Source: Gammaproteobacteria bacterium (GTDB taxonomy: Bacteria > Pseudomonadota > Gammaproteobacteria > Steroidobacterales > Steroidobacteraceae). From it: a stretch of 43,060 nucleotides of DNA. The position numbers were made by a program, and so were the translations under genes. How positions within the stretch are numbered: position 1 is the first letter of the stretch; each line of letters starts with the position of its first letter. Shown one piece after another: positions 17,403 through 26,293 of this stretch. The stretch is taken from positions 32,482 to 75,541 of the forward strand of contig PKXS01000134.1 of NCBI GenBank assembly GCA_003132425.1, in the 5' to 3' direction. The notes beneath the pieces were generated by a model. It searched no databases, had not been told where the DNA came from, and was given only the letters and a program-made list of their open reading frames with translations.

Positions 17403-17510
17403 ACAATGCGTCTCGGATCGCTGCCCGACGGGCGCGCAATCGAGTTTTCACAGTCGTTTTACCGCGGCGACACGTACGATTTCGTCGCCGAATTGAGCGC
17501 CTCGACTTGA
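17403..17510 (+). pseudogene. 3' fragment of a GntR-family (NagR/DasR-type) regulator, UTRA domain end
   Basis: The frame codes for RLGSLPDGRAIEFSQSFYRG and then DTYDFVAEL before a TGA at 17508-17510. This is the characteristic last strand region of UTRA effector domains in GntR regulators of N-acetylglucosamine genes (pattern G.P.EYS.S.YRGDRYDF..EL). An in-frame TAA at 17400-17402 and AT-rich unrelated sequence lie directly upstream, so the DNA-binding domain and most of the UTRA domain are missing. The fragment sits ten bases before an intact nagB-II-type gene, which is where an intact regulator would be expected. I read it as a 5'-deleted relic; it is too short to be a functional protein. 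Confidence 0.75.
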
Positions 17511-17520
17511 GTGCCGCGTC

Positions 17521-18570
17521 ATGAGCGCGCCAAGCCGCGCGCCGGCGGCCGAGAGCACGCACATGTTTCAGGAGGCGCGAAGCGCCTCGAAGGCGGTACG
17601 CGCGCAACTCGCTTGCGACGCAGTCTCGATCGCGGCGATCGGCGCCGAAGTCCGTCGTCTCGCGCCGCGCGTGGTGATTACCTGCGCGCGCGGCAGCTCC
17701 GATCACGCCGCCACCTATGCGAAGTACCTCATCGAAACCAAGGCGCGGGTATTGACCGCATCGGCCGCGCCATCCGTCAGCTCGGTATACGGAGTTGCCC
17801 AGGACTTGCGCGGGTGCCTCTTCATTGCGCTGTCCCAATCAGGGCGCAGTCCCGACTTACTTGCCGCGGTCGCCGCCGCCAAAGCGTCGGGTGCGACGAT
17901 TCTGGCGCTCTGCAATAGCCCCGATGCGCCGCTCGTCGCCGCAGCGGATCTCGTGATTGAACTGCGCGCGGGAATCGAGACCAGCGTCGCGGCCACCATG
18001 TCCTATCTTGCGACGCTCGCCGCGCTTGCCCGATTCGTTGCGGCCTGGACCGACGATTCTGCATTGAATGACCGCATCGACGCGCTGCCGGCGCTGATGG
18101 ATGCGAGCTGGGCGCTCGACTGGTCAGCCGCGCTGCCGCTTCTCGAGTCTGCCTCGCATCTGTACGTCGTCGGCCGCGGGCTTGGACTCGGCGCCGCCCA
18201 GGAAACTGCGCTCAAGTGCAAGGAGACCTGCGGCCTGCACGCCGAGGCCTTCAGCAGCGCCGAACTGCGGCATGGTCCGTACACGCTGCTCGGCCCGGGA
18301 TTTCCGGCGCTGCTGTTCGCACAGCAGGATGCGACGCGGCCGGGGGTCGAAATTCTCGCTGCCGAGCTCGTGCGCCGCAGAGTCGAGGTCCTGGTCGCAG
18401 GCACCGGTGTATCCGGCGCAATCGTGTTGCCGACGCTCGACGTCGCTGCGGAACTTGCGCCGATTCTATTGGTACAGAGCGCCTATCGATTAATCGCAAC
18501 GCTTGCCGTGAATCGCGGCTTCGATCCCGATCGTCCGCCGCATCTGCGCAAGGTTACGGAGACGGTGTAG
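17521..18570 (+). CDS. SIS-domain glucosamine-6-phosphate deaminase (NagB-II type)
   Basis: A 349-residue protein with two SIS sugar-isomerase domains (about 40-185 and 205-335). Conserved blocks are RGSSDHAATYAKYLIE, SQSGRSPDLL, the AGIETSVAATMSYLATL strand, GRGLGLGAAQETALKCKE and HAEAFSSAELRHGP. These match the NagB-II enzyme of Shewanella-type amino-sugar pathways, which deaminates glucosamine-6-phosphate to fructose-6-phosphate and is unrelated to classical NagB. A later ATG at 17563 (MFQEARS) is an equally likely start and matches the usual family N-terminus better. The reading frame is intact, but both neighbours are broken nag genes, so its present use is doubtful. GlmS-like transferase activity is unlikely because no glutaminase domain is present. 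Confidence 0.87.
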   Translation: MSAPSRAPAAESTHMFQEARSASKAVRAQLACDAVSIAAIGAEVRRLAPRVVITCARGSSDHAATYAKYLIETKARVLTASAAPSVSSVYGVAQDLRGCLFIALSQSGRSPDLLAAVAAAKASGATILALCNSPDAPLVAAADLVIELRAGIETSVAATMSYLATLAALARFVAAWTDDSALNDRIDALPALMDASWALDWSAALPLLESASHLYVVGRGLGLGAAQETALKCKETCGLHAEAFSSAELRHGPYTLLGPGFPALLFAQQDATRPGVEILAAELVRRRVEVLVAGTGVSGAIVLPTLDVAAELAPILLVQSAYRLIATLAVNRGFDPDRPPHLRKVTETV

Positions 18571-18851
18571 TGCGACACGCGCTCGTCAATGGCCGGATGC
18601 TGACCGGACGGGGCCTCGTAAGCGGCTACACGTTGCTCCTGTCGGGCGCGCGGATCGAGGCGATCGTCGATCCGTCGGACCTGCGCTGCCGGGACGCTCG
18701 CAATGAGGATCTCGACGGACAGATCCTGCTGCCGGGATTCATCGACGTGCAAGTAAACGGCGGCGGCGGCGTATCGTTCAACGACGATCCGAGCCCGGAT
18801 TCGATCGGCGCGATCGGCGCCGCGCACCGCCGCTGCGAATTGGGCGGCTGA
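18570..18851 (+). pseudogene. nagA: 5' fragment of N-acetylglucosamine-6-phosphate deacetylase (nagA)
   Basis: Starting at a GTG that overlaps the nagB-II stop, the 93 codons give an ordinary NagA N-terminus: ALVNGRMLTGRGL, a beta-sandwich segment, then LLPGFIDVQVNGGGGVSFND and IGAAHRR. Intact family members run to about 380 residues. After the IGAAHRR codons (around 18833) similarity to NagA stops at once and TGA follows at 18849. The remaining 290 residues, including the metal-binding histidines and catalytic aspartate, are absent, so no deacetylase activity is possible. The sequence after the break belongs to a lipoprotein gene on the other strand. This is a 3'-truncated relic. Confidence 0.85.
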
Positions 18852-19291
18852 TCGGGTGCAACGTAGATGGCGAGACCATTGCCCGACTTTTGGGACCCGC
18901 TGGTAAAGCCCATGAATCCGAGGCTAATGTCGCCATGGCTTGAATAGTTGGTCGTTCCCACGCCGCCGCTCACCGACGCCGCGGCCTGGTCTTCGATGTT
19001 CCGCAACAGCACACCATTCGCACCGAGCTTCGCGGCCGCGCGCTTGAGCCGCCGGATCACCGCCTCGGTTTTTCCCTGCGAAGTAAACGAAAACGAATGC
19101 TTGCTGGAACTCTGAATCATCGCGATTTTATCGTACGGCTTGGTTGGGGTCTCCAGATAAATCTCGACTTGATCTGCAAGGATCGGCGGCCGGGCTTTGC
19201 CGACCATCACTTGCGAGGTCACGCAGGAAGTTAGGATTGCAATTGCGAGCGGGCCGGCGAGACCAATGGCCGTCAATGCGCCGCGCGTCAC
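18626..19291 (-). CDS. Putative lipoprotein with a C-terminus fused to antisense nagA sequence
   Basis: The start proposed is GTG 19291, giving MTRGALTAIGLAGPLAIAI and a lipobox LTSC, so export and lipid attachment at the cysteine are likely. The next 130 residues form a compact alpha/beta-looking domain (VEIYLETPTKPYDKIAMIQSS, then IRRLKRAAAKLGANGVLLRN), a pattern seen in small outer-membrane lipoproteins of unknown role. After AIYVAPDQPP the frame runs into the truncated nagA and is read from its antisense strand for about 70 residues rich in P, S and R. I infer that the original stop was lost when the nagA junction formed. The function is unknown. It lies seven bases after the HdeA-like gene, so the two form a small operon. 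Confidence 0.6.
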   Translation of the reverse strand: MTRGALTAIGLAGPLAIAILTSCVTSQVMVGKARPPILADQVEIYLETPTKPYDKIAMIQSSSKHSFSFTSQGKTEAVIRRLKRAAAKLGANGVLLRNIEDQAAASVSGGVGTTNYSSHGDISLGFMGFTSGSQKSGNGLAIYVAPDQPPNSQRRCAAPIAPIESGLGSSLNDTPPPPFTCTSMNPGSRICPSRSSLRASRQRRSDGSTIASIRAPDRSNV

Positions 19292-19298
19292 TTGCGCA

Positions 19299-19874
19299 TT
19301 ATTTCCATGGCTTCGAGGTTTTGACGGTCGACAGCGCGTCATACAGGCTTCCTTCGGGATGCTTCGCGCATTGCGCCTTCAGCGCAGCTGCAAAATCCCC
19401 GACAGACGCGCCATCAAACAGATGGCTGCCGGATTTCTCCACCGCGTAGCCGAACAGCCACATCATGATGGTGGCCGCACTTTCCGCGTCGGAGCGAGCT
19501 GACGCCACGTGTCTCGATTCAAACGTTGCGCAATCGAGCATCGTCAGGTCCATCGGGTTGGCGTTGTTCAGTTTGACGTTCGGCAGCGCCTCCAGCAGGC
19601 TTTCGCGGGGATTGTTCTTGCATTCGTTGTCCAACCCAAAACCAAATGACGGTAGGGCGTCCCCGTACATCACATGCGCTCCGGACTGCGCAACTGCAAA
19701 TCCAAATAGCCACATGACCATGTTGATGGAGTCAACCTTGGGACTCGAGCCGCTGGGGTTTAGGATTTCATTCTGGTACTTGGAGCAGGTGAGCGTCGCG
19801 AGATTCAGCTCGTCGGCGCGGCCGACGCACGGAAATAGACAAACCATCAGAACGACAGCGCCGAACACTTTCAT
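19299..19874 (-). CDS. Periplasmic protein with two HdeA-like repeats
   Basis: A 191-residue protein with a signal peptide (1 to about 20, ending VGRA). The mature part contains two similar units of about 85 residues, each with the HdeA-type layout: first cysteine, central MWLFG[FY]AV..SG helix, second cysteine. Unit 1 has Cys30 and Cys85 with the motif at 54-65; unit 2 has Cys115 and Cys169 with the motif at 138-149. HdeA/HdeB are single-domain acid-activated periplasmic chaperones of about 90 mature residues with one disulfide each. The tandem form suggests duplication and fusion. A chaperone role is inference from the fold pattern only, and the identity with the family is weak enough to need a profile search. 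Confidence 0.62.
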   Translation of the reverse strand: MKVFGAVVLMVCLFPCVGRADELNLATLTCSKYQNEILNPSGSSPKVDSINMVMWLFGFAVAQSGAHVMYGDALPSFGFGLDNECKNNPRESLLEALPNVKLNNANPMDLTMLDCATFESRHVASARSDAESAATIMMWLFGYAVEKSGSHLFDGASVGDFAAALKAQCAKHPEGSLYDALSTVKTSKPWK

Positions 19875-19952
19875 GGAATTACCTATTGAAGCGAGGATCC
19901 GGCCCTTATGATAAGGGATTGACGCGGCTTGGCTGCCAAAAGTTGTGTTCGA

Positions 19953-20744
19953 TTACGCGGCGCCGTCAAGAACGTCTTGCAGAAGGTCGCGCAACAGAGA
20001 GCTTAAGGGTCGCGCGCGCGGCACCTCAAAGTCCGGCGTTCGCGCTTCCTCCAGATAGGCGCTCTGCGCAATCTCCAGTTGCACTGCGTGGATGCGCGCG
20101 GCCGGATTCCCATAGTGACGAGTGATGTAACCGCCCTTGAACCTGCCGTCGAGCACATGCGTGAATTTTTTTTGCGCCCGCAACCGCGCGACCATCCGGG
20201 CGGGGAGGCCGGTCGAGCAACTGCGGCCGTCGGCGGTGCCGATGTTCAGGTCGGGCAACCGTCCGTCGAAAAGGCCGGGTACCGTGGAATGGATCGAGTG
20301 AGCGTCCCACAACACGCAGTATCCGTGGCGCCGCAGGAGTCCTTGCGTCAGTTCGGTAATTTTGTCGTGGTAGGGCTGCCAATAACGCTGCAGCCGCTGC
20401 GTGATTTCGCCGGAGGTCGGATCCGCGCCTGGCGAGTACAGGCGCTCGCCGTCGAAAGTTTCAGTGGGGCAGACCGTGGTTTCCCGCTGACCCGGGTAGA
20501 GCGGCGCGCCGTCGGGCGGCCGATTCAAGTCCACGACGTAGCGGGTATGCGTCGCGCAGATGACGGATGCCCCCAGCTCACGGTGAAAATGATACAGCTC
20601 GGGAACAAACCAATCCGTGTCCGGTAGATCCAGCGCTTCGCGAGTGAACCGGGCGGCTAATTCCGGCGGCACATACGTACCCGAATGCGGGAAGCTGATG
20701 AGCAACGGCAGGCTGCCCGGCATGTAGTCAAACAGCGGCTCCAT
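19953..20744 (-). CDS. hutG: N-formylglutamate deformylase
   Basis: A 263-residue zinc hydrolase that splits N-formyl-L-glutamate into glutamate and formate, the last step of the five-step histidine pathway. Family signatures are the opening LLISFPHSGTYVP, the arginine block THTRYVVDLNRPPDG, the metal block LWDAHSIHSTVP and the late HYGNPAARIHAVQLEIAQ. The start is ATG 20744 (MEPLFDYMPG); the longer open frame is not coding. It follows hutH with 52 bases between them and is the last hut gene on this strand. Its presence together with hutF shows that the pathway goes through formylglutamate and not through the formiminoglutamase HutE/HutG route. Confidence 0.93.
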   Translation of the reverse strand: MEPLFDYMPGSLPLLISFPHSGTYVPPELAARFTREALDLPDTDWFVPELYHFHRELGASVICATHTRYVVDLNRPPDGAPLYPGQRETTVCPTETFDGERLYSPGADPTSGEITQRLQRYWQPYHDKITELTQGLLRRHGYCVLWDAHSIHSTVPGLFDGRLPDLNIGTADGRSCSTGLPARMVARLRAQKKFTHVLDGRFKGGYITRHYGNPAARIHAVQLEIAQSAYLEEARTPDFEVPRARPLSSLLRDLLQDVLDGAA

Positions 20745-20796
20745 AATCAGGCGCGACCTCGTCCGAATACATCGCCCGGAGACCGTGCCGCGCCGA

Positions 20797-22350
20797 TCAC
20801 GTGCCCGCTCTCGAGGGCAGCACGCGCTTGACCAGGTGAGCGAAGCGGCCCGTCTTGACCCAGGTCTTAGCCGCTTCGATGTCCGGAGCGAAGTAGCGGT
20901 CGACGGCATAAAAGGCGACCTCGCGGCGAATGGCCGCGTGAACTTGCTCCAGATGCGCGGAGGACTTTGCCGGCCGGTGGAAGTCGATGCCCTGTGCTCC
21001 CGCCAACAGCTCGATGCCGACGACGCAGGCCGCGTTATCGACCATCGAGCTCAAGCGGCGTGCCGCATGGGTGGCCATGCTCACATGATCCTCTTGATTC
21101 GCGGACGTCGGGATGGAGTCGACGCTGCAAGGCGTTGCGATGCTCTTGTTCTCGGACACCAGTGCCGCGGCGGTCACCTGCGCGATCATGAAGCCGGAGT
21201 TCAGGCCGCTATTTTCAACCAGGAATGCCGGCAGGCCGCTCATCTTCGGATCGACCAGCACGGCCATTCTGCGCTCCGACAGGCTGCCGATCTCGGCAAT
21301 CGCGAGCGCCAGAGTGTCGGCCGCGAAGGCCACGGGTTCGGCATGGAAATTACCGCCCGACAGAGCGTCTCCCTGTTCGACGAAGAGCAACGGATTGTCC
21401 GTCACCGCATTGGCCTCGATGCCGAGAGTCACACTGCAATTGCGGATAAGGTCCAAGCAGGCGCCCATCACCTGAGGCTGGCAGCGAAACGAGTAGGGGT
21501 CTTGCACCCGAGTGCAGTCGAGGTGCGACGCGCGGATCGCACTGCCCGCAATCAGATCGCGGTACTCGCGGGCGACCGCAATCTGACCGGGTTGGCCCCG
21601 CACGCGCTGAATGCGCTCATCGAACGGCGCATCGCTGCCTTTTAAGGCGTCAACCGACATGGCGCCGGCCACGACGGCGGCGGCGAACACATCCTCGGCG
21701 CCGAACATTCCCGCCAGCGCCAGCGCCGTGGATACCTGTGTGCCATTGATCAACGCCAGGCCCTCTTTGGCGCGCAATTTAAAGGCTTGCAGCCCCGCAA
21801 GACTCAAGCCCTCGGCCGCGGGCAGCACCTTGCCTCGCACTCGCACCTGACCGATGCCCAGCAGTACCGTGCTCATGTGCGCCAAGGGTGCAAGATCGCC
21901 CGAGGCGCCCACCGAGCCTTGCGCGGGGATCAGTGGATAGACCTCGTGCTTAAGCAGCGCCAGCAACGCATCGATCAGCTGCATGGTGGTGCCGGAGTGT
22001 CCGCGCGCGAGCGCATTGATTTTGAGCGCAAGAATCAGGCGCACCACCGGATCCGGCAACGCCTCGCCGACGCCCGCCGCGTGAGACAGCAGCAGATTGC
22101 GCTGCAAGAGCTCCAATTGCGCGGTCGGTATCCGGGTCTGCGCGAGCAGGCCGAAGCCGGTGTTGATGCCATAAACGGCATCGCCCACAGACACGATTTT
22201 GTCGACCAAGGCATTGGCCGCGGCGATGCGAGTGCGATCGTGCTCGGCCAGGTGCAGTGCGGTCGGTTGCTCGTAGATTCGCCGCAGCGCCGGCAAGGTC
22301 AATTCGCCGGCGCGCAGTTCTAAAATGCCGGGCACTACGGCACCGGTCAC
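20797..22350 (-). CDS. hutH: Histidine ammonia-lyase
   Basis: A 517-residue enzyme that converts L-histidine to trans-urocanate and ammonia. The residues that form the MIO prosthetic group are Ala149-Ser150-Gly151 within [14 protein letters not shown]. Other family blocks are [40 protein letters not shown] and the [26 protein letters not shown] segment in pieces. This active-site context is that of histidine rather than phenylalanine or tyrosine lyases. The start is GTG 22350, which overlaps the hutU stop, so hutU and hutH are coupled. Confidence 0.95.
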   Translation of the reverse strand: MTGAVVPGILELRAGELTLPALRRIYEQPTALHLAEHDRTRIAAANALVDKIVSVGDAVYGINTGFGLLAQTRIPTAQLELLQRNLLLSHAAGVGEALPDPVVRLILALKINALARGHSGTTMQLIDALLALLKHEVYPLIPAQGSVGASGDLAPLAHMSTVLLGIGQVRVRGKVLPAAEGLSLAGLQAFKLRAKEGLALINGTQVSTALALAGMFGAEDVFAAAVVAGAMSVDALKGSDAPFDERIQRVRGQPGQIAVAREYRDLIAGSAIRASHLDCTRVQDPYSFRCQPQVMGACLDLIRNCSVTLGIEANAVTDNPLLFVEQGDALSGGNFHAEPVAFAADTLALAIAEIGSLSERRMAVLVDPKMSGLPAFLVENSGLNSGFMIAQVTAAALVSENKSIATPCSVDSIPTSANQEDHVSMATHAARRLSSMVDNAACVVGIELLAGAQGIDFHRPAKSSAHLEQVHAAIRREVAFYAVDRYFAPDIEAAKTWVKTGRFAHLVKRVLPSRAGT

Positions 22351-24020
22351 TGCGGCCGCTCGATCATCGGCAGGTTCAGGCCCTGTTCATGCGCGCAGTC
22401 GATGGCGATTTGGTAGCCGGCGTCGGCGTGACGCATGACCCCGGTGGCGGGATCATTCCACAGCACGCGCGCCACGCGCCGGCCGGCCGCTTCGCTACCG
22501 TCGCAAACGATCACGAGGCCTGCGTGCTGCGAATAGCCCATGCCGACTCCGCCGCCATGATGTATCGATACCCAGGTCGCGCCGCTGGCGGTATTCAGCA
22601 ACGCGTTGAGCAGCGGCCAGTCGGATACCGCATCGGAGCCGTCCTTCATGGCCTCGGTTTCGCGGTTCGGGCTTGCCACGGAACCTGAATCCAGGTGATC
22701 GCGGCCGATGACGATGGGCGCCGAGAGTTCGCCGCGCGCCACCATGTCGTTGAACGCCAACCCAAGACGATGGCGCTGTCCCAGGCCGACCCAGCAGATG
22801 CGCGCCGGCAGTCCCTGGAATTGGATTCGCGAGCGGGCCATATCGAGCCAGCGATGCAAGTGCGGATCGTCCGGGATGAGTTCTTTGACCTTCGCGTCGG
22901 TTTTGTAAATATCCTGCGGATCGCCGGAAAGCGCGGCCCAACGGAAGGGTCCGATGCCGCGGCAGAATAGCGGGCGGATATATTCGGGCACGAAACCCGG
23001 GATATCGAAGGCACGCGCGACACCCTCATCGAGGGCCACTTGGCGAATGTTATTGCCGTAGTCGAACACCGGCAGTCCCATGGCCTTGAAGCGCAACAAG
23101 TACTCGACATGCTTTGCCATCGACTTCTTGGCCGCGTCGCTGGTGCCGGAAGGATCGCTGTCGCGGCGCGCATCCCATTCCTCCACGGTCCAACCCTGCG
23201 GCAGGTAGCCGTTGACGGGGTCGTGCGCCGAGGTTTGATCGGTCAATGCATCCGGCCGGATACCGCGCTCGAGCAGGGTCTTAAGCACATCGACAATATT
23301 GCCGAGCAGCGCCACGGAGGTCGGCTTGGCGTTTTTCTTCGCGGCATCGAGCAGGGCAAGCGCCTCGTCGAGCGAATGCGCTTCGACGTCGACGTAGCCG
23401 GTTTCCAAACGTTTGGCGATGCGGCTCTGGCGGCATTCCACCGCCAGCATGTTGGCGCCGGCCATGGTCGCCGCGAGGGGCTGCGCCCCGCCCATGCCGC
23501 CGAGGCCGGCCGTCAGTATCCACTTGCCGGCGAGGTTGCCGCCGAAGTGCAGTCGGCCCATCTCGACGAAGGTCTCGTAGGTGCCCTGCACGATGCCCTG
23601 GCTGCCGATGTAGATCCATGAACCGGCGGTCATTTGGCCGAACATCGCGAGGCCGCGGCGGTCCAGCTCGTTGAAGTGCTCCCAGGTAGCCCAGTGCGGC
23701 ACGAGATTGGAATTGGCGATCAATACCCGGGGCGCATCCGCATGGGTGGGAAATACGCCGACCGGCTTGCCGGACTGCACCAGCAAAGTCTCGTCCTCGC
23801 GCAGCGTCTTCAAGGTCTCGACGATGCGGTCGTAGCAATTCCAATCCCGGGCAGCGCGCCCGATGCCGCCGTACACCACCAATTCGCTCGGATTCTCGGC
23901 GACTTCGGGATCGAGATTGTTCATCAACATGCGCAGCGGCGCTTCCGTCATCCAAGAGCGCGCGCTCAAGGTGTTGCCGCGCGGCGCGCGAATGACTCGG
24001 GGTTTTAAGGGAGCGAGCAT
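22347..24020 (-). CDS. hutU: Urocanate hydratase
   Basis: A 557-residue cytosolic enzyme that hydrates urocanate to imidazolone propionate using tightly bound NAD+ as an electrophile. Recognisable blocks include [46 protein letters not shown] with the nucleotide-binding glycines, [33 protein letters not shown] and [17 protein letters not shown]. The start is ATG 24020, preceded by an AAGGA ribosome-binding site; the longer frame would overlap hutC. It lies ten bases after the hutC stop and overlaps hutH. Confidence 0.95.
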   Translation of the reverse strand: MLAPLKPRVIRAPRGNTLSARSWMTEAPLRMLMNNLDPEVAENPSELVVYGGIGRAARDWNCYDRIVETLKTLREDETLLVQSGKPVGVFPTHADAPRVLIANSNLVPHWATWEHFNELDRRGLAMFGQMTAGSWIYIGSQGIVQGTYETFVEMGRLHFGGNLAGKWILTAGLGGMGGAQPLAATMAGANMLAVECRQSRIAKRLETGYVDVEAHSLDEALALLDAAKKNAKPTSVALLGNIVDVLKTLLERGIRPDALTDQTSAHDPVNGYLPQGWTVEEWDARRDSDPSGTSDAAKKSMAKHVEYLLRFKAMGLPVFDYGNNIRQVALDEGVARAFDIPGFVPEYIRPLFCRGIGPFRWAALSGDPQDIYKTDAKVKELIPDDPHLHRWLDMARSRIQFQGLPARICWVGLGQRHRLGLAFNDMVARGELSAPIVIGRDHLDSGSVASPNRETEAMKDGSDAVSDWPLLNALLNTASGATWVSIHHGGGVGMGYSQHAGLVIVCDGSEAAGRRVARVLWNDPATGVMRHADAGYQIAIDCAHEQGLNLPMIERPQ

Positions 24021-24030
24021 GGTTGCATCC

Positions 24031-24768
24031 TTAGGGGCGAAAGCGCCCCGACATTTCATATCGGGAACCGGGGTAATACAGACGCGCGACCGAGGCGATC
24101 AAGCCCGCGGTCCAGGTGCGGCGAATCATCAACAAGCAGGGCTCGTCCTGTTTCATGGTCAAGAGCTTGCGAGTTCGTTCGTCGGGCATCACTGCGCGCA
24201 GCAGATGTTCGGCTTGCTGCAGCGGAGCCACCTTGATCAGGTAGTCGTACGGCGTTGTTTGACTATAATCCACCGTCAGGTAATCGGGCGCCAGCTTCGG
24301 CAGCACGTAGCGCTCCTCCAGCTGAATCGGGCGATCGTTCTCGAAGTGCACGATCACCGAGCAATATAGCTCGCTGCGCGGAGCCACGCCGAAGTCCTCA
24401 GCCAGTTTCGCCACCGCGCGAACCCGCTCCAGCGAAACGATGTCCGCGCGATGCACGTGCCCCCTCGTGCGAATCTCATCGGCAATGCCGCGGATCTCGA
24501 GCGGGTGGGCGTGGGCATGCTGGTCCGCCACGAAGCTGCCGATCCCGGCAATGCGCACCAGTACCCCTGCGTCGCGCAATTCTCGCAGGGCACGGTTGGC
24601 GGTCATGCGCGATACGCCGAACGACTTGACGATGTCGTTTTCGGAGGGCACGCGGGTGGAGGTGCCCCACTTGCCGGAGCTGATGTTGTCCAAAATATGG
24701 CGCTTGACCTGCAGATAGAGCGGCTGCAGGGAAGCGGGCGATTTGGTCACAGGCGCCGGCTTATTCAT
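24031..24768 (-). CDS. hutC: Histidine utilisation repressor (GntR family, HutC)
   Basis: A 245-residue repressor with an N-terminal winged helix ([40 protein letters not shown]) and a C-terminal UTRA effector domain (about 95-235, with PIQLEERYV and ending [10 protein letters not shown]). In known systems HutC is released from DNA by urocanate. It is placed between hutF and hutU on the same strand. A dyad lies 14 bases upstream of its start and a related one between hutF and hutI, so autoregulation and control of both hut transcripts are likely. Confidence 0.92.
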   Translation of the reverse strand: MNKPAPVTKSPASLQPLYLQVKRHILDNISSGKWGTSTRVPSENDIVKSFGVSRMTANRALRELRDAGVLVRIAGIGSFVADQHAHAHPLEIRGIADEIRTRGHVHRADIVSLERVRAVAKLAEDFGVAPRSELYCSVIVHFENDRPIQLEERYVLPKLAPDYLTVDYSQTTPYDYLIKVAPLQQAEHLLRAVMPDERTRKLLTMKQDEPCLLMIRRTWTAGLIASVARLYYPGSRYEMSGRFRP

Positions 24769-24781
24769 GGTTCCAAGATTA

Positions 24782-24797
24782 ACCTGTATAGACAGGT
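24782..24797. promoter_or_regulatory. Candidate HutC operator upstream of hutC
   Basis: ACCTGTATAGACAGGT is a 16-bp dyad with arms ACCTGT/ACAGGT, resembling the CTTGTATATACAAG-type HutC site of other bacteria. On the minus strand it sits between a TTGACC element and the hutC start, where a bound repressor would block initiation. The 10-mer ACCTGTATAG is repeated at 26239-26248. Confidence 0.65.
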
Positions 24798-24807
24798 ATG
24801 GTCAACC

Positions 24808-24820
24808 CTCTGATTCAGAG
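24808..24820. repeat. 13-bp palindrome between hutF stop and hutC operator
   Basis: CTCTGATTCAGAG is a perfect palindrome around a central T. It lies 11 bases beyond the hutF stop codon, with no T-run after it, so it is a weak terminator candidate or an extra protein-binding site. Confidence 0.3.
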
Positions 24821-24831
24821 CGTCCGGCCCC

Positions 24832-26229
24832 TCACGGGGCGCGGTATTGGCCCATGACCTGCGCAAAGCGCCCGCGCAGATGGTCCTCTGCCGCATGATG
24901 GTGGTCCCTGATGACCCAGCGTCCCGCGACCATGACATCGCGAATCGCAGCGCTGCCGCCGGCGAACAGCAGGTGATCCAGCGCGGTTTGGGCCGTCGCG
25001 CCCGCCATGCTGGGGTGCGTCGCGTCCAGCACCAGCCAGTCGGCGCGTTGGCCGACCGCGATCGCTGCCGCCGGCTGCCCGATGGCCTGCGCGCCATGCT
25101 GCGCGGCATCGCGCCACAGGCGAGTGCCGACGTGCGGTTCGGTTTTGCCGGCCAGCACTGCGCGGCGCTTCTTTCGCAGTCGCTGCTGATACTCCATCCA
25201 GCGCAACTCCTCGGCGGGGCAGACGGTGGATTGACTGTCGGAGCCGACGCAGACTCGTCCGCCCAGCTTCAAGAATCGCGATGCATCGAATAATCCATCG
25301 CCGAGGTTGGCCTCGGTGCTGATGGATACGCATACGGTGGCCGCCGCGGCCACGATGCCCTGCAATTCCTGCACGGTGGCATGCGTGGCATGCACCAGGC
25401 ACCAGTATTGCGTCAGCAATCCGCTATCCAGCAGCAGCTCGATGGGTCGCCGGCCGGTCGCGAGCTTGCAGGCTTGCACTTCCTGCAGCTGCTCGGCGAC
25501 ATGAATGTGCACCGGCAGGGTCGCGTCGATGTTGCGCAGGGCGAGAGTGGCTTCGCGCAGTGCCCGCGGCGGCACGGCACGCAGGCTGTGAAACGCCGCG
25601 CCGGTGCGCAGCGTTGCCGGCGCGTGGCGCCGTTCGGCGCCGACCCGCGATTCGACGGCGCGCAGAAAAAACTCCGTGTCCATGGCGAAGCGCCGCTGCT
25701 CGCTCTTCAGCGGCTGCGCGCCGAAGTCGCTGGCCTGGTACAGGGTCGGCAGAAACGTCAATCCAATGCCGGCGGCGGTCGCGGCGGCGCCGATTGCATC
25801 CCACAGTCCGTTCGCGCCTGGGTACAGATCGCCGTTGGATTGCCGGTGCAGATAGTGAAATTCGGCGACCGATGTATAGCCGGACTTCAGCATTTCAATG
25901 AATAGTTGCGTCGCCAGGATCTGCAGATCCTCGGCTTCGATGCGATTCGCCAGCGTGTACATCGCCTGGCGCCAGGTCCAAAAGCTGTCGCGCGCCGACA
26001 GGCGGAATTCCGTGTTGCCCGCCATGGCGCGCTGGAAGGCGTGACTGTGCGCGTTGGCCATGCCGGGGACGACGAAGCCTGCGATGTTTTCGGCTCCCGA
26101 GGGCGCCGCACGGTGAGTCGATGGGGTATCGATGGCAGTGATTCGCCCGTCGTCCGATACGCTCACCAGGGCGCCTTGCGCCCAACCCTGCGCCAGTAGA
26201 GCGGATTCCAAAAAATACCGTCGGGTCAT
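24832..26229 (-). CDS. hutF: Formimidoylglutamate deiminase
   Basis: A 465-residue amidohydrolase-superfamily enzyme that converts N-formimino-L-glutamate to N-formyl-L-glutamate and ammonia. Metal-binding residues appear in NAHSHAFQR (His61, His63), HIHVAEQ, VHATHATVQE and VGSDSQSTV. The HAFQRAMAG motif and the GYTSVAEFHYLH motif are typical of HutF. Together with HutG this completes histidine breakdown to glutamate with two ammonia released after imidazolone cleavage. The start ATG lies 64 bases from the divergent hutI start. The stop is 63 bases upstream of the hutC start on the same strand, so hutF-hutC-hutU-hutH-hutG may be one transcript or hutC may have its own promoter. Confidence 0.94.
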   Translation of the reverse strand: MTRRYFLESALLAQGWAQGALVSVSDDGRITAIDTPSTHRAAPSGAENIAGFVVPGMANAHSHAFQRAMAGNTEFRLSARDSFWTWRQAMYTLANRIEAEDLQILATQLFIEMLKSGYTSVAEFHYLHRQSNGDLYPGANGLWDAIGAAATAAGIGLTFLPTLYQASDFGAQPLKSEQRRFAMDTEFFLRAVESRVGAERRHAPATLRTGAAFHSLRAVPPRALREATLALRNIDATLPVHIHVAEQLQEVQACKLATGRRPIELLLDSGLLTQYWCLVHATHATVQELQGIVAAAATVCVSISTEANLGDGLFDASRFLKLGGRVCVGSDSQSTVCPAEELRWMEYQQRLRKKRRAVLAGKTEPHVGTRLWRDAAQHGAQAIGQPAAAIAVGQRADWLVLDATHPSMAGATAQTALDHLLFAGGSAAIRDVMVAGRWVIRDHHHAAEDHLRGRFAQVMGQYRAP

Positions 26230-26233
26230 GTTG

Positions 26234-26249
26234 CCTATACCTGTATAGG
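26234..26249. promoter_or_regulatory. Candidate HutC operator between hutF and hutI
   Basis: CCTATACCTGTATAGG is a near-perfect 16-bp dyad in the 64-bp divergent gap, four bases from the hutF start. It shares ACCTGTATAG with the dyad in front of hutC. One repressor could therefore control hutF and hutI together. Confidence 0.65.
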
Positions 26250-26293
26250 GTGGCTAGCTTGCCGTATCATTCGCATAACGGCAATCAGCGGGC

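Noticed and set aside
17406-17510. ATG-started 34-codon gene
   Set aside because: The peptide is only the last strands of a UTRA domain; it is a fragment of a longer gene, not a small protein.
20797-22350. Phenylalanine or tyrosine ammonia-lyase instead of HutH
   Set aside because: The active-site blocks and the coupled hutU and hutG genes identify histidine ammonia-lyase.
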